NCBI GenBank assembly: GCA_017745075.1
Contig: JAGIAD010000003.1
Coordinates: 372,001-436,000 of the forward strand
DNA: 64,000 nucleotides
Source of the DNA: Sphingobacteriaceae bacterium
GTDB lineage: Bacteria; Bacteroidota; Bacteroidia; Sphingobacteriales; Sphingobacteriaceae
Direction: 5' to 3'
Shown: positions 58,723-64,000 of the stretch, one piece after another
How positions within the stretch are numbered: the stretch's first letter is position 1
Layout: every line of letters begins with the position of its first letter
Translations under genes and position numbers: made by a program
Notes under the pieces: model-generated
Database searches by the model: none
What the model was told of the DNA's origin: nothing
The model's input: only the letters and a program-made list of their open reading frames with translations

Positions 58723-59931
58723 TTAGTTAACGCGTTTAAATACGAAAGCATCGAAACTTAAATCAGGTACGGAGGTCATTGTACAAAAAGTGAGGTAATG
58801 AATTCCCTTGGTTAAAGGAAAGGTGCCTGCTTTCAATTCATCCATCTTTCCTGCGGTAATTGGCAGCGCAACACGCCTGGCCAATAGTTTCCAGTCAAGC
58901 CGGAGATCGCAGTATGCAGGAGGGTTACCCGTGCTATTTTGTACGCTATAGTGTAATTTGATTTCGTAATTACCATCTGCAGGTACCTCGATAGAATAGT
59001 TTGTCCATTCGCCGGTTCTCATAGCAGCAATCCTGTACCCTTGCCGGTAAAAAATACCTTTATTGTAAGCTGCAGGCTGTCCCCAGAGATCCACCCCTTC
59101 TTGAGTTCTGTACTGCCCGCCATCATTCCAGTACCTCCCGTCAATCTCGTTGCAAGGACTTCTGGTGTCGTGGTAGGCTACACCGCAACCACCATTATCG
59201 TAATCTTCTGCTTCTAAAGGTTCAGAATCAACATCGAATGTTTCGGGCAACCTGAATGCAAAATCGCGGAAAGGTGTTGAAGGTTGTTTGCTGTAATATC
59301 CAAAACCAAAAAAGTGTTTATCGTCGATGATATGTACCAGACCGTTCCTCGTTGGTATATCGATAGAATAAGCTATGGCCGACGACCAGTTAGCTTTAAA
59401 TTCGGTTCTGTTTTTACTGCTATAAACGATTGACGATGGCCCTGCACCTACCTGCCCCATTGCTGATGAAGCAGTTGCCTTAGCATTCAGCTCATATCCG
59501 TATTTGTACGCAAAAACATTTATTCCATTAAGAACCGATAACTTTTTAGAAGAAAAAGTACCATTGAGTATATAACGGCACATCAGGCTATCCAATTGAT
59601 CCAGGCGGTAATCTTTCAGGTAGATAGGCTTTTTGCCTGTACGCAATCTTTGCGCATTTAAGTCGTCAGAAGCCAACCTAAAACTGGCATTTGTAGAGGC
59701 AAAAAGGGTTATTGAATCTGATTTCAGCACATCGGCCAATTTCAGCCTGTCAATCACAAATAATAACGAATCGAAGGTTCCGGGTTTACTCTTCAGGTAA
59801 TCGTATGTATTGCCAGAGAAACCCCTCCCTGTTTCTGAAGGCCCACCTTTTAACTCGTTTTTTTGACAGGAATTTAATAATGCACCTGCTACCAAGCCCA
59901 GTGTCATTATAATGAAACTAAATTTCTTCAT
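58723..59931 (-). CDS. Fasciclin-CBM6 fusion lipoprotein
   Basis: A 402-residue lipoprotein (lipobox LLNSCQKNE). A FAS1-like domain (about 40-212, TYDYLKSKPGTFDSLLFVI, SITLFASTNASFR, GLVHIIDDKHFFG) is joined to a CBM6-like domain (about 235-401) with EAEDYDNGGCGVAYHDTR, NDGGQYRTQEGVDLW and a C-terminal SFDAFVFKRV. CBM6 binds the sugar chain; FAS1 may bind partner proteins or glycan. It is one base after susD. The fusion is not a common pairing. Confidence 0.85.
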   Translation of the reverse strand: MKKFSFIIMTLGLVAGALLNSCQKNELKGGPSETGRGFSGNTYDYLKSKPGTFDSLLFVIDRLKLADVLKSDSITLFASTNASFRLASDDLNAQRLRTGKKPIYLKDYRLDQLDSLMCRYILNGTFSSKKLSVLNGINVFAYKYGYELNAKATASSAMGQVGAGPSSIVYSSKNRTEFKANWSSAIAYSIDIPTRNGLVHIIDDKHFFGFGYYSKQPSTPFRDFAFRLPETFDVDSEPLEAEDYDNGGCGVAYHDTRSPCNEIDGRYWNDGGQYRTQEGVDLWGQPAAYNKGIFYRQGYRIAAMRTGEWTNYSIEVPADGNYEIKLHYSVQNSTGNPPAYCDLRLDWKLLARRVALPITAGKMDELKAGTFPLTKGIHYLTFCTMTSVPDLSFDAFVFKRVN

Positions 59932-59932
59932 A

Positions 59933-61504
59933 TTATTTCCAATAAGGGTATTGTGTTAACATTGGATTTTGACTGATCAACGTACGGGAAACTGGCCAAT
60001 AGATACCGCCACTTTGGATAAGCTGGTTAAACTTTGGATCGTTATTTTTAATTTTCTTAAACCTTACATAATCGTACCATCGCCAACCCTCACCCATCAA
60101 TTCACGTCTTCTTTCCTTGAAGATGGCATCGATAAGCGGACCATTATCGCTTTCGCTTACATAAGCCGGTACGCTGTTATTGAGCCTGACCTGATTCAAG
60201 ATGGCTATAGCGCCATTCTTATCGTTCAGTGCAGCCCTGCACTCCGCTAAAAGAAGTCCCATTTCTGTAAACCTGGTAAAAACGATTGGGCTGGCAAAAA
60301 CGCCTAAGTCTGAGGGCACATTAATACCCTGCTTATTTGGGAAACTAAACCATGGCACGAATATTTTCCTGAAAACAGGGTAGGGTTTATCAAAACCTGT
60401 AAAAAAGCCGTCGGCCGACCTCACAATCTTCGTTACACTGTCCATATTGAAGCGGGCATCCCCTCCCTCGTTATAAATGGAGAATAAACTGTCTTTAGGT
60501 ACATAAATTGCCGGGATTTTTCGGTTTGGCACAATAGGATCAGCGGCAGTTAATTCTTCTATTACATCCGATGTTGCCAATTCACCCCGGGCTGCTGCGA
60601 ACAATACTGCGGTGTGATTCGCGCCCCACATGTATCCAATGTAACGAACGTTTACTGTAAGTCCGTCGTTTACATTACGGAATGTTCCGGCCAATGCTGC
60701 CCCCGATCCTGAAACCCTCGTTGTTTTATCAACGATCTTTTGCGCATAAATGGCCGCATTGGCATAATCACCCCTCCAGGCATACATATGAGCAAGCATT
60801 GCCCAAACCGCTTGTTTGCTGACCAGGTAACCGTAGCCGTAGTAAGTTGCTATGTTCTGCCCGTAATAAGCTCCTGTTTGCTCAGGATCAAAACCATCAT
60901 AAGCATAAGGTAATTTAGGTTCTGCCTCGAGCAAATCCTGTTCTATTGCAGCAAAAACCTTGTCCTGGGGATCGCGTGGCTTGTTGGTAAAACTACCTTC
61001 GTGCGAGGATAAAATGAGTGGCACGTCGCCCCATATCCTGCACATATAAAAATAAGAGAAAGCCCTTAAAGCTTTTACCTGCGCCCTGTCTAAATTGTAA
61101 GTTTGCTCTACAAATCTTTTATCCTTTTCATATACTTCATGGATTCTTTCCAGGTATAAATTAGCCGCATTAATGGTTGCATAAAACGGGCGCCAATCTG
61201 AAAGGTCGTTGATTAGCTTATAATCGGCGTTCAGCATGTTATTGTGAATAGCCCTAAGATCAAGCCTTGTAGTAGGCTCAAAATCGGCCAATCGAACATC
61301 TCCGTAAATAACGTGCCGGTTATTATCAGACATTGCAGCCCTGTTAAGTGCATAAACGCCAAATAATGCGGCTCTTGCATCTTCTAATGTACTCCACATA
61401 TTTACATCTCCGATAGCACGCGTAGAGTCTACATCTAAAATCTTCTTGCAACCTAATAAGGGAAGCAACAGGCTGATGAGCATTATATAACTTAATCTTC
61501 TCAT
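59933..61504 (-). CDS. SusD-family lipoprotein, first pair of region 5
   Basis: A 523-residue SusD homologue (lipobox LLPLLGCKKIL). Hallmarks: TINAANLYLERI, AQVKALRAFSYFYMCRIWGDVPLI and FKERRRELMGEGWRWYDYVRFKKI. It follows susC by nine bases and is one base before the fasciclin-CBM6 gene. Confidence 0.95.
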   Translation of the reverse strand: MRRLSYIMLISLLLPLLGCKKILDVDSTRAIGDVNMWSTLEDARAALFGVYALNRAAMSDNNRHVIYGDVRLADFEPTTRLDLRAIHNNMLNADYKLINDLSDWRPFYATINAANLYLERIHEVYEKDKRFVEQTYNLDRAQVKALRAFSYFYMCRIWGDVPLILSSHEGSFTNKPRDPQDKVFAAIEQDLLEAEPKLPYAYDGFDPEQTGAYYGQNIATYYGYGYLVSKQAVWAMLAHMYAWRGDYANAAIYAQKIVDKTTRVSGSGAALAGTFRNVNDGLTVNVRYIGYMWGANHTAVLFAAARGELATSDVIEELTAADPIVPNRKIPAIYVPKDSLFSIYNEGGDARFNMDSVTKIVRSADGFFTGFDKPYPVFRKIFVPWFSFPNKQGINVPSDLGVFASPIVFTRFTEMGLLLAECRAALNDKNGAIAILNQVRLNNSVPAYVSESDNGPLIDAIFKERRRELMGEGWRWYDYVRFKKIKNNDPKFNQLIQSGGIYWPVSRTLISQNPMLTQYPYWK

Positions 61505-61513
61505 TTCTAAAAA

Positions 61514-64000
61514 CTATTTAAAATCAACTTTTAATCCGGCAGCAAACATCGTTGGCAACGAAAGTCCGTAACCGGTATCGATACCGCTTGTATTAACCAG
61601 TTCGGGATCACGGCCTGAGTATGATGTTATGGTGAATAAATTACTTGCAGACACAAAAACATAAAATGACTTAAACATTGTTGCCTTCTTGTTTGACGCC
61701 AGCAACTTATCGGTCAGGTCGAAGCCAAGGCTAATGCTCCTGAGCTTAAGAAAAGAGGCGTTTTCCAAAAACAGATCCTGCTCTGACCGGTAGGGAATAA
61801 CCGGACTCCAGGGATTGTAGGTAGGATATAAAGCCGTGTTGCCCTGTTCCTGCCAAAAGGTAAACTCTTTTACCGAATTAATGCTATTCTCTGCTTCCAG
61901 GTTAATGAAATTGAAGCGGTTAGCCATATTCTGATTCAGAACTTTTCTACCTAAATTAAAATAGAAACTGGTTTGCAGGTCCCACTTTTTATATTTCAGG
62001 CTGTTGTTCCAACCTCCTGAAACTGCGGGCAATATATTACCTGTTAAAATCTTGTCTTTATCATCTACGTTATAATCGCCATTGATGTCGGCCCATTTCG
62101 GATCGCCTGCTTTTAATTCAGTACCTTTATAGGTCATTTTATTTCCCGTGGCCGGGTTTACAGGAACCTCGTCATCAGCATTATATATTCCATTATTTTT
62201 TAACACCCAAAACTTATCAGCAGCCTGGCCAACCTGTAGCTTTCTGTCGCCTATAATAATTTCAGATAAACCGCCTGGCAAAGCTTTTAAGGTATTGCGG
62301 TTAAAATTTAAATTGATAGAAGAGTTCCAGTTAAAACTTTTCTTTGAAGCAGATTTTAAAATATCTGCAGATAAAAATAAATCGACACCTTTATTATTAA
62401 TGTCCATACCTGGCTGAAATAACCCTGTATAGCCATACTCAGCAGCAGCCGGAATGTTAATTAACTGGTTTTTTGTTGTTGTTGAATAAAAGCTCAGTTC
62501 TCCTACGATCCTGTTTTTAAAAAAACCAAAGCTTGCCCCGGCACTTAACTGCTCGTTATAACTCCAAGGTATGTCATAACCCAGGTATCCATATAAATAA
62601 GACCTCATCAAGGTTGCGGTATTTAGGTAAGAGGGAATTCTGAGATCATTTGTCCAGCCAGCTTCTGATGCGTATTGTGTTCCCAATGAAATGCGGTCAG
62701 TCAGTTGAGCGAGACCAATGCGCCCTACGCTGGCTTTAAGTGTTAAAGCCGAAATTATCGGAGACTTTGCGAGTTTATGATTTTTGATGTCCCAGGCGCC
62801 TGAAAGAACCGGAGAAAAGAACCAGCGGTGAACCGGTTGCATATTGGATGCGCCATCGGTTCTGAGCAATAAACTTGCACTGTAAAAATCTTTAAACTTA
62901 TAGGTTGTAGTCGTGTAGAAAGATAAAAGGTTTGTAGCGGTTTGGTCAAGGAACTTGAAGGTTAACTGGTCTTTAAAAGCCCCATTAGAACTAAAACTGC
63001 CTGCTTTGAGTAAATTCACTTTTAAATAGTCACTAACTCCCTTATAGGCATAAGAATAGCTGTAACGGTCTTTATCCCATTGTATAGAACTGCCTACCGA
63101 AAAATCAAAGGAGTGCTTCGACTTCAGGTCTATTTTGTAGTTGAGTGAATTATCGTAAACCAGGCGCTGGCTAAGGCCAAAATAATTGGATGCATAGTTC
63201 GAATTGTCTAATAAGGTACTCGGATAAAAAAGGTCTCTTCCTCCTTCATTGTAACTTACCCCGAAACGGGTATTATAATCGATTTGTAATGGCAGTTTGA
63301 TCGCCACATTTAAAAAACCATTCGCAATATTGTTATAATTCTTATCGAACCCCTTGTCAAACTCATTGATGAATGAATTGTAACTGTCAATATTTGGTGC
63401 CGGAGCCTCTGTCAGGTCAGGTAAATATCCTACCTCGGCAAGTCGGTCCCTGTTATATCTGTTCCGGTTCCGGTCTAACCTGGTACCTTTTATATTAGCA
63501 CTCACTACTATCCAGCTTCTTGGTATAATATTTAGGTCGATAGAGGTATAATATTTATTCAAAGACGTCTCGTCTGCGTTACCCGAGCTTTTTTGTGTTC
63601 CCACGTTAAATTTAAAGGTGGCTCTCTTAGATCCTCCAGACATCAGCGCATCAGCATTGTATATTAATGCATTTTTATAATAAGCATCTGCCCATGATGA
63701 TTCACCATAATATTTGGTGGTAATAGAATCCCGTAAAAAACCAGGATAAGACTGTAACTGTACAGGAGTAGCATACCTGGTATAAAAGCGTTGTCTGAAA
63801 CTATCTTCGTAGCCCCCGTTTAATGTTGTAATTGATGGTTTTGCGGCAACACCAAAAGAAGAGTTAAAACTCATATTTGATGTTGTCGACCCAGCCCTTG
63901 TCCGGATATAAATTACACCGTTTGCTCCACGGGGGCCATAGATTGCCGTTTTAGACAAATCTTTTAATACTTCTACCGACTCTATATCAGCAACATTGAG
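61514..64000 (-). CDS. SusC-family TonB-dependent transporter (5' end outside window)
   Basis: The frame is open to the window edge; 828 residues are seen, starting inside the plug at NVADIESVEVLKDLSKTAIYG. The signal peptide and carboxypeptidase-like domain lie beyond the end. The barrel ends GLKVDFK. The plug motif reads DLSKTAIYG where DASATAIYG is usual. It forms the first SusCD pair of the region 5 gene run. Confidence 0.93.
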   Translation of the reverse strand, partial: LNVADIESVEVLKDLSKTAIYGPRGANGVIYIRTRAGSTTSNMSFNSSFGVAAKPSITTLNGGYEDSFRQRFYTRYATPVQLQSYPGFLRDSITTKYYGESSWADAYYKNALIYNADALMSGGSKRATFKFNVGTQKSSGNADETSLNKYYTSIDLNIIPRSWIVVSANIKGTRLDRNRNRYNRDRLAEVGYLPDLTEAPAPNIDSYNSFINEFDKGFDKNYNNIANGFLNVAIKLPLQIDYNTRFGVSYNEGGRDLFYPSTLLDNSNYASNYFGLSQRLVYDNSLNYKIDLKSKHSFDFSVGSSIQWDKDRYSYSYAYKGVSDYLKVNLLKAGSFSSNGAFKDQLTFKFLDQTATNLLSFYTTTTYKFKDFYSASLLLRTDGASNMQPVHRWFFSPVLSGAWDIKNHKLAKSPIISALTLKASVGRIGLAQLTDRISLGTQYASEAGWTNDLRIPSYLNTATLMRSYLYGYLGYDIPWSYNEQLSAGASFGFFKNRIVGELSFYSTTTKNQLINIPAAAEYGYTGLFQPGMDINNKGVDLFLSADILKSASKKSFNWNSSINLNFNRNTLKALPGGLSEIIIGDRKLQVGQAADKFWVLKNNGIYNADDEVPVNPATGNKMTYKGTELKAGDPKWADINGDYNVDDKDKILTGNILPAVSGGWNNSLKYKKWDLQTSFYFNLGRKVLNQNMANRFNFINLEAENSINSVKEFTFWQEQGNTALYPTYNPWSPVIPYRSEQDLFLENASFLKLRSISLGFDLTDKLLASNKKATMFKSFYVFVSASNLFTITSYSGRDPELVNTSGIDTGYGLSLPTMFAAGLKVDFK

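Overview
The window is from a Bacteroidota genome, most likely a Sphingobacteriaceae member close to Pedobacter. This is an inference from content: four SusC/SusD pairs, lipoproteins with Cys-Lys-Lys style lipoboxes, an STN-SusC/FecR/ECF sigma set, a type IX secretion (T9SS) C-terminal domain, AT-rich intergenic DNA and several families of short inverted intergenic repeats. No rRNA, tRNA, CRISPR array, transposase or phage gene was recognised. Genes at both ends are cut by the window.

Region 1 (1-16.5 kb, minus strand) carries two giant tandem paralogous secreted proteins of the alginate-lyase (PF05426) fold, each with a long train of lectin, Fn3, Ig-like and LamG modules. The left copy runs off the window through CBM3-like modules; the right copy ends in a T9SS sorting domain. 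A GH29 alpha-L-fucosidase with a clear terminator lies upstream. Region 2 (17.3-23.5 kb, plus strand) is a regulatory and accessory set: a LytS-type histidine kinase overlapping its LytTR response regulator, a CPBP membrane protease homologue, a beta-lactamase-fold serine hydrolase, an AraC regulator and a beta-helix protein. Region 3 (23.8-34.8 kb, minus) is a polysaccharide utilisation locus (PUL) read as ECF sigma, FecR anti-sigma, STN-SusC, SusD, TIG lipoprotein, lone CBM, GH9 glucanase. Region 4 (35.3-42.4 kb, minus) is SusC, SusD, PI-PLC-like phosphodiesterase, alkaline phosphatase, an unusual SusCD set whose only enzymes act on phosphoesters. Region 5 (42.8-64 kb, minus) is a tightly packed run of twelve genes: SusC, SusD, fasciclin-CBM6, DUF5007, a second SusC and SusD, fasciclin, TIG/delta-60 protein, a degenerate phosphodiesterase-LamG protein, a DUF1735/DUF5013 protein, GH43 and GH95.

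Together the enzymes (PF05426-type lyases with CBM3, GH9, GH29, GH95, GH43) suggest use of plant cell-wall material such as fucosylated hemicellulose and acidic polysaccharide; the actual substrates cannot be read from the sequence. The most unusual parts are the region 5 surface complex, the phosphoester-directed SusCD operon, and the near-duplicate giant lyases with duplicated leader DNA.
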